NCBI GenBank assembly: GCA_900380265.1
Contig: LR025083.1
Coordinates: forward strand, 1,426,001 to 1,490,000
Reading direction: 5' to 3'
DNA: 64,000 bases
Source: Serratia symbiotica
GTDB taxonomy: Bacteria; Pseudomonadota; Gammaproteobacteria; Enterobacterales; Enterobacteriaceae
The translations under genes were made by a program, and so were the position numbers. Position 1 is the stretch's first letter. Every line of letters starts with the position of its first letter. Of the stretch, positions 34,432-45,870 are shown piece after piece. The notes under the pieces are model-generated. The model saw only the letters and a list, made by a program, of their open reading frames with translations. It did not search any database and was not told the origin of the DNA.

Positions 34432-34930
34432 AGCTTGCTAGATCCTACGAGTCAATAATCACTACTGCATATCAAGCCAGCTCATCTCGAATAGCACTTT
34501 AATCTTGCTTCATCCTCAAACTGTGAGCCTACTTAATCGGTATCGATGATCACGTGAGCAAGGCTAAATACGTGCTTTGACTTGTCTTTAGTATTTCCCA
34601 CTTTAGTAAAAGCCAGCTTAGCTATTAGCACAATTATTTGCGACACGTGGCAAATCCTGCTAAAATAATATGCTTGCATTCGCCTTCTGATGCGTCAGCA
34701 AGAGAGTAAAACTAGTTAATACGTATACGACGATTTTCACCTAGCTTCAATTTTCTAAGCAATACGAGGATCGCATCTAATAGAACATCACACTGGCTCG
34801 GCTGAATTCATACAATACCCAACAGGATAAAACAACATCGCTCCTATCTGTCACGGACTTAAGGATATGACTAATATTACTATTAGTGTCCTTGAAGAGA
34901 TCTTTGAACCCGAGCAAGTTACAGTTTATT
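34432..34930. other. Spacer where lpxM would be expected
   Basis: E. coli has lpxM between pykA and mepM, on the minus strand. Only about 500 bp remain and I recognise nothing, so most of it is deleted or unreadable. A CAAGAT-AGC-ATCTTG hairpin occurs near 34398-34412. Confidence 0.35.
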
Positions 34931-36150
34931 CATTCTTATTTTGAAAAATGGGTCTTAATTCATTGAGAGAACTAACATGTACAGTTGATTTTCGCACTTC
35001 TGTGGCAGCCAGAAAGTTTATTATTGGCATTCACGAGGTTATAGGCAGTACCACTGTGCTGAGAAGTTTGTGGTAGAAAAACTTTTTATGCTTACTTTAT
35101 CCCTCTTTTCCTCTTCAAATGTCTTCTTTGCATTCGACCGAAAATGGCGACATTCATTGTTGTTATCAACACGGTCATAGACCGTATACCAGATAAACCT
35201 TTTGGCATGGAGAAAAGTTCAATAACTTATAAAACAACTTTAGGCTATTCACCAATCAGCAAAGCTAAGTTATACAACCTACCTAGTAAACCTCTCTATA
35301 ATTGCCAGTGATGCCTTACACCCATATATTCAAAGTATTCAGTCTAGACATTAAGCATACCTAGCGCTTGCATGGAAACTTCACTATTAGTCACTTTATT
35401 TCATTTATCTTAGCAGCATAACGTTCGAAATGTAGACGATGGCGACAATGCACAGCTTACCGCGGGCTGCCTAGGCTGCTATCTAAGCAGCACCCCGCCT
35501 CCTTACGCTTATAGCTTCACCCTAACTCGGGAAGCGAGAAAAATACGATATTTGCATATTGACTACTGGTCAAAACTCCATGCATTACACAATTCCAAAC
35601 TGATCCAGGATCAGTGACTTGAGTGGGAAGTGCGCATTGCTACTATGACTAGAGCAACATAAGAACATCAAGTTTAATCTAACATACCTTCTGATTTTCA
35701 CCAATTATGATATCCTGTCAACAGTTTGTTGCATGGGATATAAGACCTCTTACAACAATAGTGAAGTCAATGGATATCATCAATAAACAGAAAGTAATGC
35801 AATTTAAAATTGATAAACATCACCGCTAGTTCGCTTGCTCTCTTCAATACTACGCCAAAGAGAGGTACGTAGCTTACCCCAGATTATTGATAAGAATCTT
35901 AAGCAACCTCATTTTCTAAAATCTATTTAGAAAAAAATACCAATATTGTAGCACATCGCCCGCTTATTTAGCACTTAAATAAAGATTTTTATTTACTTGC
36001 ATATATGGAGTGACTAACCGTATTCCGGTAGCAGCGCGGTCGGATGTCGCAATCGATAAAATCCTCCGCATTAATCGCTGTTTCTGAAATTAAGTAATGG
36101 TTTTAATGATTGCATACTACCCTTGTTCGCGTTACAGAACTGTGCGGAAC
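34930..36150 (-). pseudogene. mepM: mepM (yebA) relic, murein DD-endopeptidase
   Basis: Minus-strand relics resemble the M23 peptidase MepM, which cuts D-Ala-mDAP cross-links during wall growth. At about 35195-35230 V-I-E-L-F-S-M-P-K-G follows GVDFAMPQG, the first zinc-ligand region. Near 35010-35045 M-P-I-I-N-F-L-A-A follows MHLRKLLVK. At about 34941-34960 L-R-P-I-F-Q-N-K follows STGPHLHYE, the catalytic HxH. All zinc-ligand histidines are substituted. Order and strand agree with E. coli pykA-(lpxM)-mepM. The upstream half is unreadable, so the start is an estimate. Confidence 0.5.
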
Positions 36151-37199
36151 AGTGTTAGCAATTTCCACTCATATGGCGATTTTATGATCAGACGGATCGC
36201 TTCTTGCAGTGATAAGTACAATGAATAAACACTGATAAAATTTTAGTTTTATGATTCTGGTAGTGGCTGGGCTTGCACCGCGTTCGAAAGCGCACTAGTA
36301 TCACTGCTGTTGAAACCGGATCAATATTACGATATTTTAACTAGTTTGTGATGTCCACTAGTAGGTGCTCGGCCATTTTCTCACCGAGATTACCAAATTA
36401 ATAAGGCTGATCATCTTGCATGATGTACAGCAATTATGAACTGCGGTGCACACATACACTAAAAATGATCTTAAGTAATAGTTTGTCTCAAACATTACTG
36501 AACTGAATACATATTTGACATTTAAAAACTTTCTGATTGTATACAGGAATTGTGCGCCTCACGAACAATAAAGTCTCATAAATAAGATATCCTGCTACGG
36601 CAGCATCTAACAATGGATACAATAAAGTCATTTGATTATACATTTTATAACCCATATCGCTTTCTGCAAAAGAAAATAACGACTGGCGGCTGCTTTTTAG
36701 GATATTGATTTAATCTAACCTATCATTTACCCCTTCTCGGCAGATCCCTGATCATGAGTGATTACCGATACAATGATAATACATATAGCATACAAGTTTG
36801 GATAGTTGTCCATTTTAATAATATAATCACTTTAATGCAATGCTAAGCAGCCACGCGCCAGATTCAACTACTATTAGACTCATACGTCTACATTTTAGGC
36901 TAACTGCTAGTGAGCTAATAGGGCGATGCCGAATCAGAGGCAGCGATAACCGTGGATTAGAGGCCCGCTTCAGTAGAAAATGCTATATTCTATGCATCTA
37001 GAGTTCCATCTCTCCTCATGACTATGGTTTCTTGATATGGCATGGCGTTCCTGATATACTTAAATATGTTGATCTTATGATGCGCAGAGTCAGAAGTCGC
37101 ATCATCTACTCAGATGAGTAGGTTGAAGCGCTGCATCTAGATCGTTCATCATAATCCCTTTATAATAATAAAAATTGGTTTGAACTAGGTATTACCTGT
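36151..37199. other. Spacer where znuACB and ruvBA would be expected
   Basis: About 1 kb. I could not read znuA, znuC, znuB, ruvB or ruvA here, although E. coli has all five (over 4 kb) between mepM and ruvC, so large deletions must have occurred. Confidence 0.4.
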
Positions 37200-37430
37200 G
37201 CGTCTCATCACTAGCATGACTACCATGCATAAGCGTCAGCTAGATCATCTTATTATCTATTCCATTGCGAACAAACTACTGGCGATATCAACTAGTAAGC
37301 CTGTCTCGGATAGCTAAGCTCATAACTAATGAAATTGTTAATTAAAATTAACAGTCAATATTGTCGTTAGTGCTACACCTTCTTTTTGCTAAAGCTTGGC
37401 AGTCTTCGGCCGATGCCACAGTTTAACGAC
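37200..37430 (-). pseudogene. ruvC: ruvC relic (Holliday junction resolvase)
   Basis: Immediately downstream of yebC, minus-strand bases 37205-37245 read D-L-A-D-A-(Y)-A, followed by a CATGCTAGTGATG string. This matches RuvC QADAADALAIAITHCHVSQ, including the catalytic Asp cluster region, at nucleotide level. Upstream, 37260-37280 gives Q-stop-F-V-R, fitting VQHMVR. Stops interrupt every frame. The distance to yebC (about 200 bp) is less than a full ruvC, so an internal deletion is inferred. RuvC cleaves Holliday junctions together with RuvAB. Confidence 0.6.
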
Positions 37431-37444
37431 GCATAGCAATCTTA

Positions 37445-38188
37445 TTACAGCATAGCGGAAATCTCCTTAGAGATCTTGGCGTTATGGTAAACCTCCTGCA
37501 CATCGTCGCAAGCTTCCAGTATATTGATCAATCGTAATAGTTTAAGCACGTTTTTTTCATCTAGATTGGCTTTACACAATGGAATCATTGTGATTACTGC
37601 CGCTTTTATATTACAACCTGCTGCGATCAGTGCATCCTTTAAGGTTCCCAGGTTCTCCCAGGGAGTCAACAGATCTATAACACCATTATCATGATTAATA
37701 ATGTCTTCTGCACCTGCTTCCAACGCAGCTTCCATTAATGCATCTTGACCCATATTGGAGGAGTAAGTGATTACGCCCTGTTTAGTGAACAAATAAGCAA
37801 CAGAGCCGCCGTTTCCTAGGTTACCACCGCATTTGGTGAAGGCATGTCGCACTTCTGCCGCTGTTCGATTCCGGTTATCAGTCAGGCATTCGATCATTAA
37901 AGCTGAACCGCCAGGGCCATAGCCTTCATACATGATGCTTTCCATGTTGGAATCATCATTATCGCCTATACAGCGTTCAATTGCACGGTTAATTGTCTCA
38001 CGAGTCACATTGTTCGCCTGGGCCTTATCCATCGCAGCGCGTAAACGAGGGTTTGAATCAGGATCACTACCGCCTAATTTAGCTGCTGTGCCTACCTCTC
38101 GAATAATCTTAGTGAAATTTTTACCACGTTTTGCGTCTTGTGCCGCTTTTCGGTGTTTGGTATTGGCCCACTTACTATGACCTGCCAT
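37445..38188 (-). CDS. yebC: YebC/TACO1-family protein
   Basis: A 247-residue protein (E. coli YebC 246). It starts [20 protein letters not shown], the family signature, and has the EGYGPGG and NGGSVAYLF motifs of the central domain. YebC-family proteins are annotated as transcriptional regulators, and homologues including mitochondrial TACO1 act in translation. The precise role here cannot be read from sequence. It sits between decayed nudB (upstream) and decayed ruvC (downstream), its normal position in the aspS-nudB-yebC-ruvC run. A GGAG ribosome site precedes the ATG. Confidence 0.95.
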   Translation of the reverse strand: MAGHSKWANTKHRKAAQDAKRGKNFTKIIREVGTAAKLGGSDPDSNPRLRAAMDKAQANNVTRETINRAIERCIGDNDDSNMESIMYEGYGPGGSALMIECLTDNRNRTAAEVRHAFTKCGGNLGNGGSVAYLFTKQGVITYSSNMGQDALMEAALEAGAEDIINHDNGVIDLLTPWENLGTLKDALIAAGCNIKAAVITMIPLCKANLDEKNVLKLLRLINILEACDDVQEVYHNAKISKEISAML

Positions 38189-38220
38189 TAAAGTCTCCGG
38201 GAATGACTAAACTGAATTTA

Positions 38221-38635
38221 TTGCTAACTCGTTAATCACCTGCTCGTGACTCCACAACTGAGTCAGCAGTATGACTAGTAAGACCACCTCATGAGTATGA
38301 AATATACTGTGTTAACCGGCTCAGATAATGCGGGAATAACCAAACAAAACCAGCAATCTTTATTACCTGTAGTCCCTTGTGCATCGTTATAGCACAAAAC
38401 ATAAACAAAGAGTTTAGACTTTACACACTAGTGATCATCAAAAATCAAAAATGCTCTGCCTTAATTAATTCCGATGTTCCCATAACCTTGCGTTCCCGCC
38501 TGTAACGCCAATTCATCCTACTTTAGTCCTCGGATGAGCGACTAGCTAAGTCTATGATAGCCGGGTGATGTAATATTAGCATCATACCCATTTTCTCCAA
38601 AATGCCAGCAGGAAGAGCTAGGATGCTTATAGTTC
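38221..38635 (-). pseudogene. nudB: nudB relic (dihydroneopterin triphosphate pyrophosphatase)
   Basis: Minus-strand relics in the 460-bp yebC-aspS gap match NudB (about 150 residues, folate pathway Nudix hydrolase). At 38221-38270 L-L-T-Q-L-W-S-H-E-Q-V-I matches ALTKSWSNRQAI. At about 38325-38395 R-Y-N-D-A-Q-G-T-T-G-N-K, D-C-W-F-C-L-V-I-P match RYAPGVTRNTE.WFCLALP. Near 38495-38520 an F-W...T-G remnant marks FWQSVTGS at the start of the Nudix box, whose acidic residues are gone. The length of the fossil is close to the intact gene, but frames are broken repeatedly. Confidence 0.85.
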
Positions 38636-38648
38636 ATTACTCATTCTG

Positions 38649-40421
38649 TTAAGCCATATTGTTTTTTTTTAGTATATGAATCGCCAATTCCTGCAATGCA
38701 GACGTGTTGGCAAAACTTGGTGAATCTGTCATTAGACAAGCCGCAGCGGTAGTTTTTGGGAATGCTATCACATCCCGGATATTGTCAGTGCCAGTCAGTA
38801 ACATCACTAAACGATCTAGTCCAAAAGCCATCCCAGCATGGGGTGGGGTACCATATTTCAGCGCATCGAGCAGGAAGCCGAATTTCTCATGCTGCTCATT
38901 TTCATTGATCCCCAAAATGCTGAAGACAGTTTTCTGCATTTCACCTTGATGAATACGCACAGAACCACTTCCTACTTCGTAACCATTGATAACCATATCG
39001 TAAGCATTAGCGATGGCGTTGGTTGGCATGCTAACCAGTACTTGTGGGTCTATGTTACACGGTGCAGTAAACGGATGATGCATCGCCACCAACCCACCTT
39101 GTCCGTCCTCTTCAAACATCGGGAAATCAATCACCCATAGCGGCGCCCAACTCTCAAGTGTAGTCAGTCCTAGATCACAGCCAAGCTTCAAGCGCAAGGC
39201 ACCTAGCGCTTCAGTAACGTTCTTAATGTTGCCAGCCACAAAGAACAGAATATCACCATCTTGAGCCTTAGTGCGAACCAGAATTGCTTCCACCACCTCA
39301 GCATCAAGAAATTTAGCAATTTGGCTTTGCACACCATACAAGCCAGCCGAACGATCATTCACCTTCAACCACACTAAACTTTTGGCGCCATAAATATTCA
39401 CAAAAGTAGCATATTCATCGATCAGCTTACGTGTCAACTGTGCACCACCAGGAACACAAATCAAAGCTACCCTTCCCTTAGGATCGTTAGCAGGGAGAGA
39501 AAAGACCCTGAACTTAACATCCTTTACTAGATCGGCAACGTCTAGCAATTCTAGCGGATTGCGTAAATCTGGCTTCTCAGAACCGTACCTACGCCTTGCC
39601 TCTTCAAAGGTCATAACAGGGAAACACCCAAGATCCACCCCTTTTTCCTCTAACCAAAGCACTCGTATCAAATTTTCCATCACTCCACGCACTTCATCAG
39701 CAGTCATAAAAGAGGTCTCAACGTCAATTTGCGTGAATTCCGGCTGGCGGTCAGCGCGTAGGTCTTCGTCGCGAAAGCATTTAACTATCTGATAGTAACG
39801 ATCAAACCCAGACATCATTAGTAATTGTTTAAATAACTGAGGCGACTGCGGAAGCGCATAAAATTTACCTTTGTGCAACCGACTCGGCACCAGATAATTG
39901 CGGGCACCCTCTGGCGTAGCTTGACTCAGCATCGGAGTTTCAATGTCGAGAAACCCGTAGCTTTCTAAGAAATGTCTGGCCAGACTAGTTATTTTACTGC
40001 GGGTTTTGATACGTCCAGCCATATCTGGACGACGCAAATCTAAGTAGCGATATTTCAGACGGACCTCTTCACTGTTGACGTAATTAGGGTCGAACGGCAA
40101 TGGGTCAGATCGGTTGATGACCGCTATTGCATGAACCAAAACTTCTAATACACCCGTAGGCATCTCTATGTTAATTTGAGCCGCAGGGCGCGGGCGAACG
40201 GTTCCTATAATCTCAATACAGAATTCATTGCGCAACTCGTATGCTTTTTCAAAAGCCAATTGCTGATCTGGATCAAAAACAACCTGCACGATACCTGTAC
40301 AATCGCGCATATCAATAAATATTAACCCACCCAGATCGCGGCGACGGTTCACCCAACCACACAAAGTGACTTTCTGACCTAGGTGAGATAGATCTAATTT
40401 TCCGCAATATTCAGTACGCAT
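38649..40421 (-). CDS. aspS: Aspartyl-tRNA synthetase
   Basis: The 590-residue product has the same length as E. coli AspRS, a class II enzyme charging tRNA-Asp. An N-terminal OB-fold anticodon domain (about 1-105, including [20 protein letters not shown]) is followed by the catalytic core. Motif 2 is [18 protein letters not shown] from residue 216, with the ATP-binding Arg217. The bacterial insertion domain lies in the middle. Motif 3 is [13 protein letters not shown] near the C-terminus. The C-terminus runs a little differently from E. coli (...[11 protein letters not shown]). An AAGGA ribosome site precedes the ATG. Downstream nudB is decayed, and yecD/yecE diverge upstream as relics. Confidence 0.98.
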   Translation of the reverse strand: MRTEYCGKLDLSHLGQKVTLCGWVNRRRDLGGLIFIDMRDCTGIVQVVFDPDQQLAFEKAYELRNEFCIEIIGTVRPRPAAQINIEMPTGVLEVLVHAIAVINRSDPLPFDPNYVNSEEVRLKYRYLDLRRPDMAGRIKTRSKITSLARHFLESYGFLDIETPMLSQATPEGARNYLVPSRLHKGKFYALPQSPQLFKQLLMMSGFDRYYQIVKCFRDEDLRADRQPEFTQIDVETSFMTADEVRGVMENLIRVLWLEEKGVDLGCFPVMTFEEARRRYGSEKPDLRNPLELLDVADLVKDVKFRVFSLPANDPKGRVALICVPGGAQLTRKLIDEYATFVNIYGAKSLVWLKVNDRSAGLYGVQSQIAKFLDAEVVEAILVRTKAQDGDILFFVAGNIKNVTEALGALRLKLGCDLGLTTLESWAPLWVIDFPMFEEDGQGGLVAMHHPFTAPCNIDPQVLVSMPTNAIANAYDMVINGYEVGSGSVRIHQGEMQKTVFSILGINENEQHEKFGFLLDALKYGTPPHAGMAFGLDRLVMLLTGTDNIRDVIAFPKTTAAACLMTDSPSFANTSALQELAIHILKKNNMA

Positions 40422-40639
40422 ACGCTATCCTTTTTAAAACCCTAATACTGCTCTAGATTTGAGCGACTGGGTTACACAGATATTCTGATGTAACTCTATT
40501 TTGTCTATTTTAAATCGTCGTATTCGGCTTACACCTGAGTAGAAAGTGGCGGAGGAAAATTTTTACTATCGATACCCGATACAATCAAACGCATCCAGTA
40601 TACCGTTCGTTGAAATAATAGTGGTAAAAAGGCATTATA

Positions 40640-41040
40640 ATGAAAGTTATGCGCCCGATAAGCTGCATAACGCATTCTTACTGATCTATATAGATGCTTT
40701 AGTTCAAAATGGACTCAATACATCCTACATTTAAAACCCCGCATTGCTAACAGCGGTTAACGTGCAATTGAACTTACTGAAATTACAACCCGATAACACA
40801 TAACCACCAGTGAATATAAGAATTTGTATGGAGAGCGAATACTGATCAGAACTATTATAACAAATAATAGCCTAGTTTGATTGGTTATCAATGCTTCGCC
40901 ACGACTCAAAAGTACTCTTCCAAATGCATAAAAAGGGATTTTCCCAATACTAAGCAGCTCGCCAAGCCAGGTTATGGCTTTGACTGGTAAAGTGAAAGGA
41001 GGTGATATGTTGATCTAGATCGAACGACAATAGTAGCAGA
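40640..41040 (+). pseudogene. yecD: yecD relic (isochorismatase-family hydrolase)
   Basis: At about 40664-40715 the reading KLHNAFLLIYIDALVQNGL follows AKTTALVVIDLQEGIL with a small insertion. At about 40810-40850 I-T-T-S-E-Y-K-N-L-Y-G-E-R-I-L follows ITKRQWGAFYGTDLEL. A likely former start is the ATG at 40649. The gap to yecE is too short for a complete 188-codon gene, so the 3' part is deleted. Divergence from aspS and co-orientation with yecE match E. coli. The 62-codon ORF at 40546-40734 is not itself a gene. Confidence 0.7.
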
Positions 41041-41048
41041 ACAATGCC

Positions 41049-41790
41049 TTAATCTATATCAAGCGGAGCAATTTCTAAAATCACAGTTATTCTTTTCATA
41101 GATAAAAAAGAAGATTTTCTACGCATTTCTAAACCCAGAAATCATGAAACACTAGCATGGTATGAAGACGATGCTTTTCTTTTTTCTTTTAAATTCCCTT
41201 TAAGACCACCCAATCCCTATCCTTAACTACAACGCTAATCTGTAAGTAATTTATTGCTCTCTGGAACGACCACCTGTGCCGAGAATGAGCGACCAAGCAT
41301 CTGTTTATCCTTTTAGACATGGGAAAATGTGCACTTGTGGTGTAAGTACTACATAACCCGATTGTCTTTAGGGATGGAGGAATGCGTGCTGAAAGGTTTT
41401 CCATCAGCAAACTATTAATCAGCCCCTCCGCGCATCCGCCGCACAGGGCATACCATATTTAATTACCTCAAAGTACCCAATGCGAAAACAAAACACCGAG
41501 CGAGCCCCGCGTAGTCACTGCTCAGCAGCCCGTGGGCTTTATCGTCGCTAACATCTTTCCAGAACACTTACACTGGTTCGCCTATAGCAACAGAACCATC
41601 AGGCTTACTGTTTGATGTATAAACCAAATGCCTAGCATTCACTGTGACCGTTACAAAAACTGCCAACACTTGCGCTAAATGCCTAACCTTTCTATGTAGC
41701 GAGACTGGTCAAAACAGGGCATGCTATTTTGCCGTCATCACTTAACTGATTGCAATTAAATCATAAGATAAGCACACTACATTTTTGCCG
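41049..41790 (+). pseudogene. yecE: yecE relic (DUF72 protein)
   Basis: Bases 41049 onward read L-I-Y-I-K-R-S-N-F (YecE MIYIGLPQWSHP). At about 41185-41210 F-S-F-K-F-P matches FRFCFKFPATI. Near 41225-41270 L-Q-R-stop-S-V-S-N-L-L follows ALRHCDDLVTEFL. At about 41505-41545 V-T-A-Q-Q-P-V-G-F-I-V-A-N matches TA.QPIVRFIGSD. The ancestral ATG reads TTA. YecE belongs to a conserved family of unknown function next to yecD. yecN, expected before cmoA, could not be seen. Confidence 0.75.
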
Positions 41791-41836
41791 TACTCTCTTA
41801 AAATAAGCACGTTAATGCTAAACACCATCTGCCGCT

Positions 41837-42561
41837 ATAGCAAACCGTGACACCCTGTTTTCCGCCCGATGACCAATTTAGGCAACTGCACCTTTAACGA
41901 GCGTGCCTCTGAGGTATTTCCCGATATGGTCCAGCATTCCGTTACAGGTTATTCTAATATCATTTCAATGATTAATATACCAGCCGAATGGTTTCTACAA
42001 CCCGATAGTTAAATATATGACCTGGGCTGTTCCCTAGGTGCAGCAACGCTGTCGATACGACAAAACATTAAAGTGACAGGTTGTAAAATTATGGCTATCG
42101 ATAAATGCCCGGGCATGGTTGATCGTTGCCGTCTTAACATAGACGCTGTCGGTCCTAACACGGATTTTGAAGTAATTACAGCCGATATTTTCGACATTCC
42201 AATCAAAATGCCTCAATGGGCGCACTTAACTTCACCCTGCAATTTAGTGAGCTAGGTGATCGCTTGAGCCTATTAGCACGAATTTACGCTGGACTACATA
42301 CGCAAACCGTACTAGTAGTGTTAGAGAAACTCAACTGTTAAGATTCAGATGTTAGTATATTGCTATTTGATATACATCACACGTTCAAACACATCAATGG
42401 GTACATCGAACTAGAAATCCGCAAGAAATGTAGAATGCTGAAACGCGTTCTGCTAACAGACCACCATAGAGGTGCATAAAGCATAATTGAAAGCCACTGG
42501 CTTCGAACACACTGGAATATGGTTCCAGGGTTTTAACTTTGGTGCACTACTTGCAATTTAA
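41837..42561 (+). pseudogene. cmoA: cmoA pseudogene (carboxy-SAM synthase)
   Basis: A near full-length fossil. CmoA makes carboxy-SAM from SAM and prephenate for cmo5U34 in tRNA. It begins [10 protein letters not shown] with the start codon changed from ATG to ATA (41837). A frameshift near 41865-41870 is followed by [20 protein letters not shown], an in-frame TAA at 42010-42012, then [19 protein letters not shown] second frameshift near 42215 leads to [20 protein letters not shown]. Further stops follow, and it ends GFEHTGIWFQGFNFGALLAI at 42561. The SAM motif [10 protein letters not shown] is preserved, so inactivation is recent relative to the other fossils. Confidence 0.95.
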
Positions 42562-42575
42562 GAGGGTGTAAACGC

Positions 42576-43546
42576 ATGATTAACTTTAGTGATTTTTATC
42601 AGCACATCGACAAAAGCAACCTTAGGCACTGACTCGACACCCTGCCCGTGCAGGTCAGCGAGTGGCGTCGTGTATCACTAAATAGTGAGTGTCAACGGTG
42701 GTTTAATTCACTAAGAGATCTGCCAATACTAACACCAACCTACGTCGATTTACTGCACGACGTGTACGGAAAAGGAGCCTAGGGGTCCTGTTAGTCAGTG
42801 GTCAAGCATTTAACAATGCTACGTACCATGATTCCATGGCGGAAAAGGCCATTCTCACTATACGGTATAGACATTAATGCCAAGTGGCATTCCGACTGGC
42901 AATGAGATCGCTTACTACCACAACTTTCTCCACTAGAGGGCCGTACTATTCTTGATGTCGGATGCGACAATGGCTACTATCCGTGGCGTATTCTAGCTTC
43001 CGGCGCCAAATTAGCGATTGGTATCGACCTAATACGGCTATGTTTGTGCCAGTTTGAAGCTGTACGCAAGCTGCTTGGCAGAGACCATCGCGCCACCTAA
43101 TTCCACTCAGGATCGAACAGTTACCAAAGCTGGCGTCATTTGACACTGTATTCTCAATGGACGTACGATACCATCAAGGTTCCCCGCTAGATCACCTCCA
43201 TCAACTTAATACCCAATTGATTTCTGAGGACGAACTGATACTGGAAACCCTAATACTAGAAGGAAATGATAATCAAGTACTACTACTAGAAGATCGTTAT
43301 GTGACAATGCGTAACATCTTTTTTATCCCTTCAGCACGCCTGCTGAAGAACTGGTTGGAGAAATGCGGCTTTGTTGATGTGAAGATCGTCGATATATGCG
43401 TGACATCCAATCAAGAACAGCGCCGGTCCAGTTAGATGACCTACGAGTCAGTGATAGAAGTCCTCATCCCTTAAGGATAGCGGGAAACAGTTGAGGGCTG
43501 CCCGGCACCATTACGCGCGATTTTAGTAGCAAGAAACCCTGATTAA
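42576..43546 (+). pseudogene. cmoB: cmoB pseudogene (tRNA U34 carboxymethyltransferase)
   Basis: It starts 14 nt after cmoA with MINFSDFYQHIDKSNLRH and meets an in-frame TGA at 42630-42632. After this come LDTLPVQVSEWRR and [15 protein letters not shown] shifted-frame [11 protein letters not shown] is the SAM-binding motif. Then come [21 protein letters not shown] and an open run at 43157-43435 ([36 protein letters not shown]). It ends PLRAILVARNPD at 43546. CmoB transfers the carboxymethyl group from carboxy-SAM to 5-hydroxyuridine at the tRNA wobble position. Both enzymes of the step are therefore broken. Divergence is modest compared with pykA or fadD. Confidence 0.95.
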
Positions 43547-43649
43547 TACATCACCACTAGATAAGCCACACAGGAGAAACTTAGCATTATATAGAGATAT
43601 ATGCCTGCAAAAAAGATAGAGGAATGACAACCTATGTTGTCATCATCGT

Positions 43650-44450
43650 TACCATTTATTATCCAGCGGAATGATGGCTAAGCTCTATTAGCCTTTGCTA
43701 AAAATACACCAATACAACTACTTTATGATAGTATATATCAAAGTATGGAACGGCATGGCATAAAGCAGTGATTTCTTCTTAAATAGCGATATCAATAAAC
43801 TCGTGCCAGTTGCTGGGCCCAACCGTAAATAATCACCAGGGCGACATTATGCATCAGAGAAATTGCGTACACATATCAAACCCAACTCAGTATTCTGTTT
43901 TCTCATACAGTTAAAATATACGCTACACTAGATATAGCCAATTGCTTAATTGCGTGAATTAGATGCACATACATTTTAAAGATTCAATTCAAATCATTGC
44001 AAGATTGCGCTGCAACATGAATCGGTTCACACATAAACGGCAAGTCTATATATGCCACTATTCACATAGAATGACTACTAGATAGGAGAGAAGCCCAGAT
44101 CGCTAATCTGGCGCGTTCTTGCTTTATCACCTTTAAAGACAGTCTGGTATAGGCGCAGCAACCCAAGCGGAGAACATGATACAACATAAGGAAACACCTA
44201 CCTGGTACCCTAATAAAAGAAAATACTGTAGCTCGGCACCACCCCATTTCCCCTACTTATTGCACAAGACCCAAGGCAGATCCGTACCAATTATTCAGCT
44301 ATCAGCGCGCTGACCTACGAAAGCGGCAATGTCTGATTTGGTTATTGCCTCCACGTATAACACACTGCAACTTTCGCAATCATCAATTGATATCGTTGTA
44401 AAAGCACGCCATTCTACTCACTCATGCTATTCACAATGGTATGTAATTTT
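43650..44450 (-). pseudogene. cutC: cutC relic (copper homeostasis protein)
   Basis: A minus-strand ORF at 44062-44247 carries the fossil. HVLRLGCCAYTRLSLKVIKQ follows CutC HPI.RPRGGDFCYS..EF. In a neighbouring frame S-G-L-L-S-Y-L-V-V-I-L-C-E-(stop)-W-H-I follows LGF.GVVVGVLD.DGHID (about 44045-44115). It is too substituted and too short to be functional. E. coli has cutC and yecM on the minus strand between cmoB and argS, so position and strand agree. CutC is a TIM-barrel protein of uncertain biochemical role. Boundaries are estimates, and yecM was not recognised. Confidence 0.75.
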
Positions 44451-45750
44451 TATCAATAGGGGAAATGTCTGCACAATGGCAATATATACACTAGATTATG
44501 CATCCAGAAGTAAATTACTGCTGCTAGACTAAATGCCTATTTAACCAACCGACTTGGTATTCTACGAATACCAATTTCATAGTATTTTATAAAGATAAAT
44601 CCTATAATCATGTAAAAATTTCCGTTGGATCAGGCGCGGGACAGCAGTCTATTACCACATTTCTCAACACCTCCCCCCTACTATTCCCGTGTTCTAGTAG
44701 GGATTCAGCACCACCTACCTCACTGACTTCGCATACAATCCTTATTAGGATTGCCACTGATGAACAGTTTTAAATATTACTAGGCTATTCTTGAGATAAC
44801 GCTTTAGCTCCTTTAAATGGCAGTTCTATACAATCTATCAACCTTGCGCCTACATGAAGCAGATGTTATAAATAAAAAATAGAGCAAAGATCCTGTAATG
44901 ATCGATTAGAGAAGTACTGACATATCCTGAATCAGCCGCGCTACCGGAATCCTTTAGTATTGGGGTCTTGATCGGATCGTGCGAAAATATGATCATCCTT
45001 AACTCTCTCAATAAGGATGCAATTTCGCCATTCACTGATTGAGTTCTTATTCAAACACTGCGCAGTAAACACTGTTCAGTAACAGTTTGAGATCACCTGC
45101 ACGAGACACATAAGTATCCTAAAAAACAGAGCATGTACATTCATACATGCTGATATAACTAATCAGGCGGCATATATCATGAATAATCATTCAGTTTCTA
45201 GATGAAAGCAGGCTAATTGGATGTGTGATATTCTTATTAAGCCTACTCTAGAAAGAGTAGTAATTTCTTTAAAAATTTACACTTAATTAAACAATATGGA
45301 GTGTAAATAACTAGTATCTTCTACTGTAATGAAAAATATTATTACATGGTTATGATTAATCACAATTACCAGGTAATATTTTCTACAATAAAAACCACGA
45401 CACACTAAAGATAGTGAGAGGTCAAATAATAGTGATATTGTATATTACTGTTATCACTAGCGCTAATAGCAGCGTCCTGCTATGCCTCACGTTGCTCTAG
45501 CATAAGTATCCCCATCTTATGCCATCTACTCAGACTAGATAAGCACTTAATCATCTATTTCGTTACTACTTTCCTATAAGGCGGATTTCTAGACGATATC
45601 TGCATATTCTGTTTATCACCACTTAAGTCACGCCACAACCTATTTATAAGGAAGCGTCAATAGAACAAGGCACTTTGTTTCTTTTATTCTGTCACCGATT
45701 ACGGGGGTAGCAAAGAAAACCCTTGCGGCGAATCTTGCTTGCTGGCTAAT
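44451..45750. other. Spacer before argS, hairpin-rich
   Basis: No gene recognised; yecM would be expected here. It contains at least eight perfect hairpins within about 1 kb: 44554-44574, 44736-44753 (CAATCCT/AGGATTG), 44994-45019 (CATCCTTA/TAAGGATG), 45130-45151 (AGCATGTA/TACATGCT), CTACTCT/AGAGTAG near 45244, ATTTACACT/AGTGTAAAT near 45277-45310, TAGTGATA/TATCACTA near 45430-45460, and GCATAAG/CTTATGC near 45500-45525. Confidence 0.6.
44554..44574. repeat. Perfect hairpin, 9-bp arms
   Basis: Arms TTGGTATTC and GAATACCAA with a TAC loop. Confidence 0.85.
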
Positions 45751-45757
45751 AAAGCTA

Positions 45758-45786
45758 TTGACTCTACATATTATATTGGTTATTAT
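45758..45786 (+). promoter_or_regulatory. Candidate sigma70 promoter for argS
   Basis: TTGACT (45758-45763) is separated by exactly 17 nt from TATTAT (45781-45786). This would give a leader of about 80 nt before argS. The surrounding DNA is AT-rich, so such matches are not rare, but it is the best -35/-10 pair directly upstream of an intact gene that has lost its neighbours. Confidence 0.4.
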
Positions 45787-45870
45787 ATTAAATAATATTT
45801 GAACCATTCCATTCATCGTAACTAATCACGTAAAGTAGTAAAATCCCACATTCTTCATCAAGGTAACCAA

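Noticed and set aside
44451-45600. Dense repeats considered as a CRISPR array or REP/BIME cluster
   Set aside because: Each element is an inverted repeat with its own sequence. There are no direct repeats, regular spacers or shared consensus, and no cas genes.
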